DNA of 64,000 nt from Kineococcus rubinsiae (GCF_011839805.1 NZ_VWPY01000006.1:62001-126000); one strand, 5' to 3'. Positions 25,740 through 34,617 are shown, counted from the first letter of the stretch. The notes: generated from the letters alone by a model not told the origin. Program-made: numbers and translations.

Positions 25740-26798
25740 GTGGCAGAAGAGGCGAAGGGCACGGTCCTGGTGGCGCTGCTCGCCAACATCGGTGTCGGTG
25801 TGGCGAAGGCCGTCGGCGGGATCATCACGGGTTCCAGCGCGCTGCTGGCCGAGGCGGCGCACTCCGTCGCGGACACCCTCAACGAGATCTTCCTGCTGCT
25901 GTCGCTGAGCCGGGCGTCGAAGCCCGCCGACCGCACGCACCCGTTCGGCTACGGCAAGGAGCGGTTCTTCTGGTCGCTCATCGCGGCCGTCGGGATCTTC
26001 ATCTCCGGCGCCGTGTTCTCGATCGCGGAGGGGATCCACTCCCTCACGACGACCGAGGAGGAGACGTCCACCTCCCACTTCATCGTCATCTACGCGATCC
26101 TCGCGTTCTCCCTCGTGCTGGAGGGCGGGTCGCTGCTCAAGGCGCTGCGGCAGGTCACGCGCGAGGCGTCCACCGCCGGCCGCCGGCTGCTCACCTACAT
26201 CGTCCGCTCGCCCGACCCCACGACGAAGACCGTCGCCAGCGAGGACAGCATCGCGGTGCTCGGCGTCATCGTCGCGATCGTCGGGACCGCGCTGCACCAG
26301 ATCACGGGTTCCCCCGCCTGGGACGCGATCAGCTCCATCGTCATCGGCGTCCTCCTCGGGCTCGTGGCGTTCCTGCTGGGGCGCGACACGAAGGAGCTCC
26401 TCATCGGCGAGGCCGCCGACCCGGCCGTCCGCATGGAGGCCGTGCAGGTGCTCTCCGCGGAGGAGGGCATCGTCGGGATCAAGGAGATCCTCACGATGCA
26501 GCTCGGCCCCTCCAACGTCCTCGTCGCCGTCCGGCTGCAGTTCGAGGAGACCCTGACCGGCCGGGAGATCGAGGAGCTGTGCACGCGGGTCGAGCTCGCG
26601 ATGCGCGAGCGCGTCCCGGCCCTCACGCAGGTGTTCCTCGACCCCAGCCGCGTCACCGTCGAGGAGGCCCAGCAGGCCGAGGAGCGCTTCGAGCTGACCC
26701 GCACCGAGGCCGCGTCCCTGGTCGACCCCGACGCCGAGCCCGCCGCCAAGGTCCCCGCCGCCCGCACCCGCACCGCCCGGCGCCTGCACGGCACCTGA
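25740..26798 (+). CDS. Cation diffusion facilitator (CDF) family transporter
   Basis: A 352-residue protein with five or six membrane helices in the first 230 residues. The HxxxD metal-site motif of TM2 is at H41/D45 (AHSVAD), followed by the family hallmark HPFGYGKERFFW. EDSIAVLGV supplies the TM5 acidic site. The soluble C-terminal domain (about 225-310) has the usual alpha-beta layout. CDF proteins export divalent metals such as zinc, iron or manganese by proton antiport; the metal cannot be read from the sequence. The last 40 residues are an Ala/Pro/Arg tail. Confidence 0.9.
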   Translation: MAEEAKGTVLVALLANIGVGVAKAVGGIITGSSALLAEAAHSVADTLNEIFLLLSLSRASKPADRTHPFGYGKERFFWSLIAAVGIFISGAVFSIAEGIHSLTTTEEETSTSHFIVIYAILAFSLVLEGGSLLKALRQVTREASTAGRRLLTYIVRSPDPTTKTVASEDSIAVLGVIVAIVGTALHQITGSPAWDAISSIVIGVLLGLVAFLLGRDTKELLIGEAADPAVRMEAVQVLSAEEGIVGIKEILTMQLGPSNVLVAVRLQFEETLTGREIEELCTRVELAMRERVPALTQVFLDPSRVTVEEAQQAEERFELTRTEAASLVDPDAEPAAKVPAARTRTARRLHGT

Positions 26799-26826
26799 GC
26801 CGGCGAGCGGCTGGTTGGATGCAGCG

Positions 26827-27762
26827 GTGACCAGCACCTCCCCGCCCTCCGTCGTCGTCGTCGGCAGCGCCAACCTCGACGTCGTCCTCAGCGTGGCCGC
26901 CGTGCCCCGCGCGGGGGAGACCGTGCTCGCCCGCGGGACCAGCCGCAACGCCGGCGGCAAGGGGCTCAACCAGGCCGTCGCGGTCGCCCGCGCAGGCGCG
27001 GCGTGCACGTTCGTGGCGGCCGTCGGGGACGACGAGGCGGGCCGCGACCTCACGCGGACCATGGTCGGCGACGGCATCGACGTCACCCACCTGCGCACCT
27101 CCGCCGAGCCCACCGGGACCGCGCACATCGCCGTCCAGGACGACGGGGACAACGCCATCGTCGTCGCGGCCGGCGCCAACGCGACCCTGCACGAGCTGAC
27201 GGCCGCCGACCGGGAGCTGCTCGCCGCCGCGAGCGTCGTCGTGGCCCAGCTGGAGGTGCCGGTGGAGGTCGTGACCGCCGCCGCGCAGGCGGCCGCCGAC
27301 GCGACCGTCGTGCTCAACGCCGCGCCCGCGGCCGTCCTGCCGCCCGAGCTGCTCGCCGCCGTCGACGTGCTCGTGGTCAACGAGCACGAGGCCCTCGTCG
27401 TCGCCGGGCTCACCGCGCCCGCCGGGGCCGACGTCGCCGCGGACCCCGCCCTGCTGCGGCGCGTCCTGGACGCCCTGCTCGAGGTCGTGCCCGCTGTCGT
27501 CGTCACGCTCGGCGGGCGGGGTGCGCGCTGGGCGACCCGGGAGGCGAGCGGGGAGACGGCGGCGCCGCGCGTGCACGTCGTCGACACGACCGGGGCGGGG
27601 GACACCGCCGTCGGGTACCTGGCCGCCGCCCTCGCCGCGGGCGAACCGCTCGCCGCGGCCGTCGCGCACGCCGTCGCCGCGGGCTCCCTCGCCGTCGAGA
27701 CCGCCGGCGCGGTGCCCTCGGTGCCCCGCCGCGCGCAGGTGCTCGAGCGGCTGCCCCGGTGA
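26827..27762 (+). CDS. rbsK: Ribokinase, PfkB family
   Basis: A 311-residue sugar kinase. N-terminal VVVGSANLDVVLSV and RNAGGKGLNQAVAVAR match the PfkB N-terminal signature. The C-terminal VDTTGAGDTAVGYLA holds the anion hole and catalytic Asp. GTG 26827 is chosen; an in-frame TTG at 26815 is possible. It phosphorylates ribose or a related sugar with ATP. It overlaps the YeiH gene by four bases (GTGA), so the two are co-translated. No ribose transporter is encoded nearby, which leaves the substrate open. Confidence 0.85.
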   Translation: MTSTSPPSVVVVGSANLDVVLSVAAVPRAGETVLARGTSRNAGGKGLNQAVAVARAGAACTFVAAVGDDEAGRDLTRTMVGDGIDVTHLRTSAEPTGTAHIAVQDDGDNAIVVAAGANATLHELTAADRELLAAASVVVAQLEVPVEVVTAAAQAAADATVVLNAAPAAVLPPELLAAVDVLVVNEHEALVVAGLTAPAGADVAADPALLRRVLDALLEVVPAVVVTLGGRGARWATREASGETAAPRVHVVDTTGAGDTAVGYLAAALAAGEPLAAAVAHAVAAGSLAVETAGAVPSVPRRAQVLERLPR

Positions 27763-28745
27763 CGGCCGCGGGCGTGCGCGCCCTCGTCCCCGGGCTGCTG
27801 CTGGTCGTCGCCGCGTCCCTGCTCGCCTACGGCGTGGCCGGCGTGGTCCCCGCCGTCACCGCCTCGACCGTCGCCGTCGTGCTCGGGGCCCTCGTGCGCA
27901 GCACCGGGCTGCACCGGCCCGTGTTCGCCCCCGCGACGAAGCTCGTGTCCAAGCGGGTGCTGCGGATCGCCGTCGTGCTGCTCGGGCTGAGCCTGCCCCT
28001 GTCGCAGGTCCGCGACCTCGGCACCGCCGGGATCGTCCTGGTCCTCGGGGTCGTCGTGATCACCTTCTTCGGCACCCAGCTGCTGGGGCGGCTGCTCGGC
28101 CTGTCCCCGGACCGGAGCCTGCTCGTCGCGACGGGCTTCTCCATCTGCGGGGCGTCCGCGATCGCCGCGGTGCGCCCGGCCACCGACGCCGACGAGGAGG
28201 ACACCACCACGGCCATCGCCCTGGTGACCCTCTGCGGCAGCCTCGCGATCCTGCTGCTGCCGCTGTTGCGCACCCCGCTCGGCCTCGACGTGCACTCCTT
28301 CGGGGCCTGGGCGGGCGCGAGCGTCCACGACGTCGGGCAGGCCGTCGCCACGGGCGACCGCGTCCCCGGCGCCCTCACCACCGTGGTCGTCGTCAAGCTC
28401 AGCCGGGTCCTGCTGCTCGCCCCGCTCGTCGCCCTGGTGGCGCTGCGCCGCCGCCGTGCGGCCGGGGCCGCCGGCACCGCGCTGCCGCCCGTCCTGCCCC
28501 TGTTCGTCGCCGGGTTCGTCGCGGCCGTCCTCCTGCGCTCGACGGGCGTGCTGCCCGACGGGCTGCTCGACGTGGCGAAGCACCTGCAGGAGGTCCTGCT
28601 CGTCGGGGCCCTGTTCGGCCTCGGGACCGGGATCGACATCCCCCGCCTGCTGCAGACCGGCCGCCGCTCCATCGCCCTGGGCCTCCTGTCGTGGCTGCTC
28701 GTCGCGGCCGTCGCGCTGCTCGGGGTCAAGGCGCTGGGCATCTGA
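27759..28745 (+). CDS. YeiH/UPF0324 family putative sulfate exporter
   Basis: A 328-residue membrane protein with about ten helices. GFSICGASAIAAVRP is the hallmark of the family (PF03601), together with SVHDVGQAVATG and the C-terminal LFGLGTGIDI. Members have been called putative sulfate exporters; the evidence for the substrate is thin. GTG 27759 overlaps the ribokinase stop. A 16-bp inverted repeat follows six bases after the stop. Confidence 0.85.
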   Translation: MTAAGVRALVPGLLLVVAASLLAYGVAGVVPAVTASTVAVVLGALVRSTGLHRPVFAPATKLVSKRVLRIAVVLLGLSLPLSQVRDLGTAGIVLVLGVVVITFFGTQLLGRLLGLSPDRSLLVATGFSICGASAIAAVRPATDADEEDTTTAIALVTLCGSLAILLLPLLRTPLGLDVHSFGAWAGASVHDVGQAVATGDRVPGALTTVVVVKLSRVLLLAPLVALVALRRRRAAGAAGTALPPVLPLFVAGFVAAVLLRSTGVLPDGLLDVAKHLQEVLLVGALFGLGTGIDIPRLLQTGRRSIALGLLSWLLVAAVALLGVKALGI

Positions 28746-28751
28746 CGCACG

Positions 28752-28833
28752 GCTGACAGTTCCGCTGCACCGGAGCTCCCGCGAGAGCCGTTCTCGGGCT
28801 CTCCCGGGCCCTGCGGACAGCGGAACTGTCAGC
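28752..28833. repeat. Long inverted repeat with nested hairpin
   Basis: GCTGACAGTTCCGCTG (28752-28767) is matched perfectly by its complement at 28818-28833. Within the 50-base centre, GAGAGCC and GGCTCTC form a second stem. It lies in the 137-base gap after the YeiH gene. It may be a terminator, a cruciform or a REP-like element. Confidence 0.6.
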
Positions 28834-28882
28834 CTGTGGACGGCGGCGGCCGCGGGGCCGCCCCGCACGGCACGGTTCCCCC

Positions 28883-29728
28883 GTGGACCCCGTGCTCGCC
28901 CTGACCGTGCGCGGCGGCAGCGCCCGGTGGAGCGACCTCGGCCGCGACGTCGCCCGCGGCACCCTGCTCCGCGCGGTGCGGGACGGCCGCGTCGAGCGGC
29001 CCGGGCGCGGGGTGTTCGCGTTGCCCGGGGCGGACCCCGGCCAGCTCGCGGCGCTGCGCGTCGGCGGTGTCCTCAGCTGCCACAGCGCGGCCGCGGCCCG
29101 CGGCTGGGCGCTGCTGCGCCCACCGGCGGCCGTCCACCTCGAGGTGGCCGCGGGATCGCGGCGCACCCTGCGCGGAGCTGTCCTGCACCGCAGCGGGTCC
29201 GCCCTGTCGGCCGGCGGGGCGACCGACCTGCGCGGCACGGTCGTCGGCGCCGTCCGCTGCCTGCCCCTCGTGGAGGCGGTGGTGCTCCTCGACGGGCTGC
29301 TGCGCGACGGCGTCCTGGACCCCGACGACCTCGACCTGGTCGCAGCCGGGCTGCCGCGCCGGTTCCCGCACCGCCGGGCCTTCGCGCTCGTCGACGCGCG
29401 GGCGGAGTCGGTCCTCGAGTCGGCCGTCCGCGTCGCGTGCGTCCTCGCCGGCCTGCGGGTGGCGAGCCAGGTGCGCCTCGCCGGGGTCGGCCGCACCGAC
29501 CTCCTCGTCGAGGGCTGGCTGGTCGTGGAGACCGACGGCCGCGAGCACCACGCCGCGACGTTCCAGGAGGACCGGCGCCGCGACGCCCGCACCGCCCAGC
29601 TCGGGGGGCTGACCCTGCGGTTCACCCACGCCGACGTCGTCCACCGCCTGGAGGAGACGGTGCAGCTGATCACCGAGGTGGCCCGCGCCGGGCCGCGGGG
29701 GCGCCTGCGGCCGGTGCCGCCGGGCTGA
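28883..29728 (+). CDS. AbiEi-like / DUF559 (Vsr-fold) protein
   Basis: A 281-residue protein. The N-terminal part (residues 8-60, WSDLGRDVARGTLLRAVRDGRVERPGRGVF) is a winged-helix like that of AbiEi-type antitoxins. The C-terminal part (about 175-265) is a DUF559 restriction-fold domain: RTDLLVEGWLVVETDGREHH, then a basic helix and LRFTHADVVHR. No AbiEii toxin gene lies next to it, so a toxin-antitoxin role is not supported; this stand-alone architecture is common in actinobacteria. A distant relative is encoded at 31673-32491. Confidence 0.75.
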   Translation: MDPVLALTVRGGSARWSDLGRDVARGTLLRAVRDGRVERPGRGVFALPGADPGQLAALRVGGVLSCHSAAAARGWALLRPPAAVHLEVAAGSRRTLRGAVLHRSGSALSAGGATDLRGTVVGAVRCLPLVEAVVLLDGLLRDGVLDPDDLDLVAAGLPRRFPHRRAFALVDARAESVLESAVRVACVLAGLRVASQVRLAGVGRTDLLVEGWLVVETDGREHHAATFQEDRRRDARTAQLGGLTLRFTHADVVHRLEETVQLITEVARAGPRGRLRPVPPG

Positions 29729-29779
29729 GCCGCAGCGCTTCTGGGAGGGTGTGCCCACCCGACGAGAGGAACGAACCCG

Positions 29780-30700
29780 ATGTCCAGCAGTCCCGCCGTG
29801 CACCTCGGCCCCGACCAGCGCGAGGACCTCGCCGACGCGGTCCGCGAGGGCGGGGGACGTCTCGTGGACCTCGCCGACGCGGAGGCCGTCGTGTGGGCCG
29901 GTGGCGCGAGCACCTTCCCGGACTCGCTGCCGGAGAGCGTGCGCTGGGTGCAGCTGCCCTCGGCCGGGATCGAGAGCTGGATCGAGGCCGGCACGGTCGA
30001 CACCGAGCGCACGTGGACCTCCGCCGTCGGGGCGTACTCCGACGTCGTCGCGGAGCACGCGATCGGCCTGCTGCTGGCCGGGATGCGCGGGATCGTCGGC
30101 TCGTCGCGCGCGTCGAGCTGGCTGCCCGACGAGGTCGGCCCGCCGCAGTCGACGCTGAAGGGCGCGACCGTCGCGATCGTCGGCGCCGGCGGGATCGGCC
30201 GCGCCATGATCCCGACGCTCACCGCGCTGGGGGCCGAGGTCATCGCCGTGACGCGCCGCGGGCTGCCCGTCGAGGGGGCCGCGGAGACGCTGCCCGCCGA
30301 CCGCGTCTCGGAGGTCTTCGACCGCGCCGACCACGTCGTCCTGGCCGCGCCCGCCACGTCGGAGACGGCGGCCCTCGTCGGGGCCGACGAGCTCGCGGCG
30401 ATCGGCGCCTCGGGCTGGCTCGTCAACATCGCGCGCGGTTCGCTCGTGGACACCGACGCCCTGGTCGAGGCGCTGAACGACGGCACGCTCGGCGGGGCCG
30501 CCCTCGACGTGACCGACCCGGAACCCCTGCCCGACGGCCACCCGCTCTGGTCGGCGCGCAACGCCCTCATCACCCCGCACGTCGCGAACCCCCAGCACCT
30601 GCAGACGGGCGCGCTCGCCGAGCGCGTCGCGGAGAACGTGCGCCGCTTCGCGACCGGTGACGAGCTCGTGGGCGTCGTCGACCTCGACCGGGGCTACTGA
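29780..30700 (+). CDS. D-isomer-specific 2-hydroxyacid dehydrogenase
   Basis: A 306-residue protein. The NAD-binding core has GAGGIGRAM near residue 134 and the catalytic trio of the family: Arg in NIARGS, Glu in DPEPLPDGHPLW and His in ITPHVANP. Such enzymes reduce 2-keto acids to D-2-hydroxy acids with NAD(P)H. The N-terminal substrate domain is short, as in the YcdW/glyoxylate-reductase-like group. ATG 29780 has a GAGAGGAA site upstream. The next gene starts 12 bases after the stop, suggesting co-transcription with no obvious functional link. Confidence 0.88.
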   Translation: MSSSPAVHLGPDQREDLADAVREGGGRLVDLADAEAVVWAGGASTFPDSLPESVRWVQLPSAGIESWIEAGTVDTERTWTSAVGAYSDVVAEHAIGLLLAGMRGIVGSSRASSWLPDEVGPPQSTLKGATVAIVGAGGIGRAMIPTLTALGAEVIAVTRRGLPVEGAAETLPADRVSEVFDRADHVVLAAPATSETAALVGADELAAIGASGWLVNIARGSLVDTDALVEALNDGTLGGAALDVTDPEPLPDGHPLWSARNALITPHVANPQHLQTGALAERVAENVRRFATGDELVGVVDLDRGY

Positions 30701-30712
30701 CCCGGGGCTCTC

Positions 30713-31615
30713 GTGCAGACGTTCCTCCCGTACCCGAGCCTCGCGCGCTCGGCCGCCGTCCTCGACGGCCCGCGCCTGGGCAAGCAGCGCGTGGAGACCC
30801 TGCAGATCCTGCGCGCGCTGGAGCTGCCCGACTACGGCTGGGCGAACCACCCCGCGGTGATGATGTGGCGCGGGTGCACGCCCGCGCTCGTGGCCTACGG
30901 CCTGGCGTGCGTCGAGGCGTGGACGGCGCCGGGCCGGGCCGACTCCACCGGCCCGCTGATCGCGGAGTTCGCCCCCGAGGTCGTCGGGCTCAGCGAGGCA
31001 GAGCTGCTCGCCGACCGGATGATGCCGACCTGGTGGGGCGACGAGGCGGTGCACCGCAGCCACCGCTCCGCGCTGCTGCGCAAGGACCCCGCGTTCTACG
31101 GCGCGGTGTTCGCGGGCGAACCCGACGACCTGCCGTACTTCTGGCCCGACCCGCCGGAGCGCCCGGAACGTCCCCCGCACACCGGCCGGAGCCTGTGGGT
31201 GGTGCGCCCCTCGACGCCCGCGGCGCTCGCGGAGTTCCTCACCGTGGGCGTCGTCGGGCTGGGCACCGAGTCGGGGATCGACGTCGACGTGCGCGGGGCG
31301 GCGGAGGGTTCCACGCTGCGCGACCTGCTCAAGGAGGTCTCGCCCGGCAAGCGCCCCGGCAAGGCCCTGCGGGTGCTCGACGCGTTCGTGCACGAGGTCC
31401 GGCCCGGCGACGAGGTGGCCGTCCCGATCGAGGGCGAGCAGGCGCTCCTGGTCGGGGAGGTGCTGGGGGAGTACGAGTTCGCCGCGCACGGCGGCGCCGG
31501 CGCGCGGCACCGCCGCCGGGTCCGCTGGGGCGGCCGCGTCGTGCGCGCCGCCGTCCGGCCGCCCGCCGCGCTGCAGGACCCCCGCGCCCTGTTCCGCGTC
31601 CCCGTCGTCGCCTGA
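30713..31615 (+). CDS. MSMEG_6728-type protein fused to a McrB-N/EVE-like domain
   Basis: A 300-residue protein with two parts. Residues 1-150 match the MSMEG_6728 group, related to pyrimidine-dimer DNA glycosylases of the T4 endonuclease V type (QTFLPYPSLARSAAVLD, RLGKQRVETLQILRAL, NHPAVMMWRG). Residues 158-295 have the pattern of a small restriction-associated PUA/EVE-like or Mrr-N/McrB-N-type domain (LWVVRPSTPAALAEFL, GVVGLG, LRDLLKEV, DEVAVPIEG, LLVGEVLGEYEF). I infer a DNA-repair or modified-base-recognition protein. The second assignment is tentative. It ends nine bases before a palindromic terminator-like element shared with the convergent gene. Confidence 0.7.
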   Translation: MQTFLPYPSLARSAAVLDGPRLGKQRVETLQILRALELPDYGWANHPAVMMWRGCTPALVAYGLACVEAWTAPGRADSTGPLIAEFAPEVVGLSEAELLADRMMPTWWGDEAVHRSHRSALLRKDPAFYGAVFAGEPDDLPYFWPDPPERPERPPHTGRSLWVVRPSTPAALAEFLTVGVVGLGTESGIDVDVRGAAEGSTLRDLLKEVSPGKRPGKALRVLDAFVHEVRPGDEVAVPIEGEQALLVGEVLGEYEFAAHGGAGARHRRRVRWGGRVVRAAVRPPAALQDPRALFRVPVVA

Positions 31616-31623
31616 CCCCCCTC

Positions 31624-31668
31624 CCCCTCCGTGATCATGCAGGTATTACCTGCAAGATCACGGAGGGG
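31624..31668. terminator. Palindromic element, bidirectional terminator (copy A)
   Basis: Two 21-base arms (31624-31644 and 31648-31668) around ATT, one mismatch, core CCTCCGTGATCATGCAGGT. It fills the 57-base gap between two convergent genes, so it should end transcription from both sides. Related copies lie at 32549 and 50617. Confidence 0.75.
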
Positions 31669-31672
31669 CGGG

Positions 31673-32491
31673 TCACCAGGTGCGGTGGCGGAGCTGGGGT
31701 TCCAGGCCCAGCAGTTCGCCGAGTCCTCGTTCCAGGGCGAGCGACGGACCGAGCACCTCGCCCGCACCGACCGCAAGCACCGTCCAGCCCAGGCGCGCCA
31801 ACTTCTCCCGGCGCCGTGCGTCGTGGGCGCGGTGCTGTTCTCCCTCGTGGGACTCCCGGCCGTCGTACTCGACGGCCAGCCTCCGCCCGGGCCAGCCGAG
31901 GTCGAGGCGGTAGGGAGCCCCGCCGGGGCGGGGGACCCGGATCTGGGTCTGGACCGGCCCGAACCCCGCGTCCGCGATCCGCAACCGCAGCCACGACTCG
32001 CCGGGCGACTCCGCCCCGGCGTCGGCGAGGTCGAGCAGGCGCCGGGCGCCGGCGACACCGCGTTCGCCGGGGATCATCGCTAGGCGGGCGTGGCCGAGCG
32101 AGCGGTCGATCCCCCCGAGCCGCAGCGCGAGGTCGGCCGTCGCGAGGGCGAGTCCCGGGTTCTCGTGGCGCAGGACGTCCAGCAGGGTCCGCAGCCGGGA
32201 GGTGACCGGATGGCCGCCGAGGAGCTGCACGTCGCCGTCGAGGTCGGCAGCGCGGCAGCGGAGGCCGGGGCGGCGCAGGGGAGTCGTCCCCGCGGGGACG
32301 ACGACCTCCACCGGCGGTGGCCGTTCGAGCTCGCCGGGCATCAGGAGTCGGAACCCGTGGAGCGCGGCCGCCGTGCGGCGCGCGAACGCCGCACCGGGCG
32401 GCAGGACGCTCGTCAGCGCGGACAGCCGCACCCGCTCGTCGAGCGTCTCGCCGCTGAGCACCTCGACCACTGCGCTGCGCGACCCGTCCAC
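31673..32491 (-). CDS. DUF559-containing AbiEi-like protein
   Basis: A 272-residue protein starting at GTG 32491. The N-terminal half has AbiEi-type features (ARRTAAALHGFRLL, PVEVVVPAG, HPVTSRLRTLLDVLR). The C-terminal half is a DUF559 restriction-fold domain: PYRLDLGWPGRRLAVEYDGRESH, with the Asp and Glu expected at the active site, then a basic helix RREKLARLGWTVLAV. It is bracketed by two copies of the same palindromic element (31624 and 32549). Function unknown; a nuclease activity is plausible from the conserved acidic residues. Confidence 0.75.
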   Translation of the reverse strand: MDGSRSAVVEVLSGETLDERVRLSALTSVLPPGAAFARRTAAALHGFRLLMPGELERPPPVEVVVPAGTTPLRRPGLRCRAADLDGDVQLLGGHPVTSRLRTLLDVLRHENPGLALATADLALRLGGIDRSLGHARLAMIPGERGVAGARRLLDLADAGAESPGESWLRLRIADAGFGPVQTQIRVPRPGGAPYRLDLGWPGRRLAVEYDGRESHEGEQHRAHDARRREKLARLGWTVLAVGAGEVLGPSLALERGLGELLGLEPQLRHRTW

Positions 32492-32548
32492 GGCGCCACC
32501 CTGCCGCGCCGAGCCCGTGCGCCGTCCCCGTCGTCCACAGCCCCCCTC

Positions 32549-32591
32549 CCCTCCGTGATCATGCAGGTATCACCTGCATGATCACGGAGGG
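32549..32591. terminator. Palindromic element (copy B)
   Basis: Perfect 20-base arms (32549-32568 and 32572-32591) around ATC, with the same GTGATCATGCAGGT core as copy A. It begins eight bases beyond the stop of the minus-strand subtilase gene and precedes the GTG of the DUF559 gene, so it likely terminates the subtilase transcript. Confidence 0.72.
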
Positions 32592-32598
32592 AAGTGGG

Positions 32599-34617
32599 TC
32601 AGCGGTAGGTGACGGTGGTGCGGCCCGTGGCCCAGGAGAAGGTCAGAGCGCCGCCCGTGAACTCCTGGCGCAGGCCGCCGCGCACGGGCTGCTCCTCGCC
32701 GCGCGGGTAGCCGAGGCGGCCGCGCTCCCAGCCCAGCGAGCCCCACGTGTCGCGCAGCGCGCCGCGCACCACCTGCGGGCCCGTCGCGGGGCTCCAGTAG
32801 ACCGAGCCGCCCTGGAACGCGGTGAACGCCCCGCCCTGGATCGGCGTCTCGCTCGTGGTCGGGTAGCCGAGGTAGCCGTTCTCCCACCCGGTGCGGGAGT
32901 AGCGGTCGAGGATCGCGCCGCGCAGCGCGCGGGCCCCCGTGACGGGGGTGCGGTAGATCAGGCCGCCCGTGAACCGCTGCACCGTCCCGCCGCCGCGCAG
33001 GCCGATCTCCTCCGAGGACGGGTACCCGAGCCAGCCGCGCTCCCAGCCCATCGACGCCCACGTGTCGCGGTCGGCGCCCGTGACCACCTGCGCGCCCGTG
33101 GCCGGGCTGAAGTAGATCGACCCGCCCTGGAAGTGCGTGACGCTGCCGCCCTGCAGGGCCGTGTCGGAGGTCGTGGGGTAGCCGAGGAACCCGTTCTCCC
33201 AGCCCGCGCGGCCGTAGCGGTCGGCGATCGCGCCGCGCACGGCGGCGGCGCCCGTGGCGGGGGAGGAGTAGGCGAGGCCGCCCGTGAAGCGCTGCACCAC
33301 ACCGCCGTCGCGGATCGGCAGCGCCGGCGACAGCGGCGTCCCCAGCCACGACGACGCGCCGCCGAGCGAGGAGTACAGGGTGCTGAGGGGGGCCGCGACG
33401 GGGTCCGGGTGGGCGACGGCCGAGACGGCGGCGCCGACGTCGAGCAGGCCCGTGCCGTAGCCCGCGGGCCAGCCCCGCTGCGGCTGCGCGGTCCCGCGCA
33501 GCACCTGCTCGACGGCCGCCACCGACGTCGCCGGCGCGACCGAGCGGACGAGAGCCGCTGCGGCGGAGACCATCGGGGCCGAGAACGACGTCCCGGCGGC
33601 GAGGGCGTACTGGTGGCCCTGCGAGGCCGGCAACCCGACGACGACGGCGGAACCGGGGGCGCTGAGGTCGACGTGGTCGCCGTGCTCCGCCCAGGACTGC
33701 GCGCCGCCCGCGTCGCCCGAGGACACCGCCACGACGCCCGGGTAGGCCGCGGGGTACTCCAGCGGGTTCCCGCACTCGTCGCTCTGCCCCGGCGCGCACG
33801 GGGCGCCGTAGTTGCCCGCCGAGGCGACGACGACGGAACCCTTCCCGATCGCGTAGTCCACGGCGCGCTGCACGACGAGGGAGGCGTCCGGCCCGCCGAG
33901 CGACAGGTTGATGACCGCGGCGCCCCGGTCGGCGGCGTAGGTGATGCCGTTGGCGATGGAGGAGCTCGTGCAGCCCGCCGGGGCGCACACCCGGACGGCG
34001 AGGACCGAGGTGCCGGGCGCCACGCCGGCCGCGCCCACGCCGTTGTCGCGGGCTCCCGCGACGACCGTGGAGACCATCGTGCCGTGCTCGCCGATGTCGG
34101 TGCCGTCGGCGAAGTTCCGCCCGACGGTGACGCGGCCCACGAGGTCCGGCTGGTCCGGGTCGACGCCCGAGTCGAGGACCGCGACGACCGTGCCCACGCC
34201 CGTGGTCGTGGGCCACGCGGCGCTCGCCCGGATCGCCGCGAGGTGCGTCGCGCGGCCCAGCAGCGGGTCCGCCGCGGCCGGGCGCGCCACGGCGCTGAGG
34301 TGGTAGGTCGTCTCGACGGCCGCGACCGCGACGGAGGGGTCGTCGCCGAGGCGGTCGACGAGGCGCTGGGCGCTCGCGTCGTCGGCGACCGTCACGGACC
34401 TCACGTGCGGGCGCCCGTGGTCGTAGCGCAGGACGTCGACGACCACGCCGTCGTCCGCAGGCTGAGGCGTGGAGGACCGGGGTGCCGAGGACTGCGGAGC
34501 CGCGAGCGGGAGGGGCTGGGGGGCGACGGCGGCGGCCGGGCCGGCGAGGAGCGCCACGAGCGGGGCGGCGCCGGCGAGCGCGAGGAGGCGACCGGCGGTG
34601 CGGTGGGGCGTGGTCAC
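32599..34617 (-). CDS. Secreted subtilisin-like protease with LGFP repeats
   Basis: A 672-residue S8 protease. Signal peptide 1-31, an inhibitor-like prodomain (about 55-110), then the catalytic domain with Asp149 (LDSGVD), His178 (EHGTMVS), the oxyanion Asn269 (SAGN) and Ser344 (GTSFSAP). Four cysteines (211, 216, 274, 282) may form disulfides. From about 415 come five LGFP-type repeats (GWENGFLGYPTTSD, GWERGWLGYPSSEE and similar) that should bind it to the wall. GTG 34617 has a GGGAGC site. An exact sigma-28-like promoter lies at 34680-34654 on the same strand. Confidence 0.93.
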   Translation of the reverse strand: MTTPHRTAGRLLALAGAAPLVALLAGPAAAVAPQPLPLAAPQSSAPRSSTPQPADDGVVVDVLRYDHGRPHVRSVTVADDASAQRLVDRLGDDPSVAVAAVETTYHLSAVARPAAADPLLGRATHLAAIRASAAWPTTTGVGTVVAVLDSGVDPDQPDLVGRVTVGRNFADGTDIGEHGTMVSTVVAGARDNGVGAAGVAPGTSVLAVRVCAPAGCTSSSIANGITYAADRGAAVINLSLGGPDASLVVQRAVDYAIGKGSVVVASAGNYGAPCAPGQSDECGNPLEYPAAYPGVVAVSSGDAGGAQSWAEHGDHVDLSAPGSAVVVGLPASQGHQYALAAGTSFSAPMVSAAAALVRSVAPATSVAAVEQVLRGTAQPQRGWPAGYGTGLLDVGAAVSAVAHPDPVAAPLSTLYSSLGGASSWLGTPLSPALPIRDGGVVQRFTGGLAYSSPATGAAAVRGAIADRYGRAGWENGFLGYPTTSDTALQGGSVTHFQGGSIYFSPATGAQVVTGADRDTWASMGWERGWLGYPSSEEIGLRGGGTVQRFTGGLIYRTPVTGARALRGAILDRYSRTGWENGYLGYPTTSETPIQGGAFTAFQGGSVYWSPATGPQVVRGALRDTWGSLGWERGRLGYPRGEEQPVRGGLRQEFTGGALTFSWATGRTTVTYR

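Noticed and set aside
28883-32491. Type IV (AbiE) toxin-antitoxin modules
   Set aside because: Both AbiEi-like proteins carry a DUF559 domain and neither has an AbiEii nucleotidyltransferase gene next to it.
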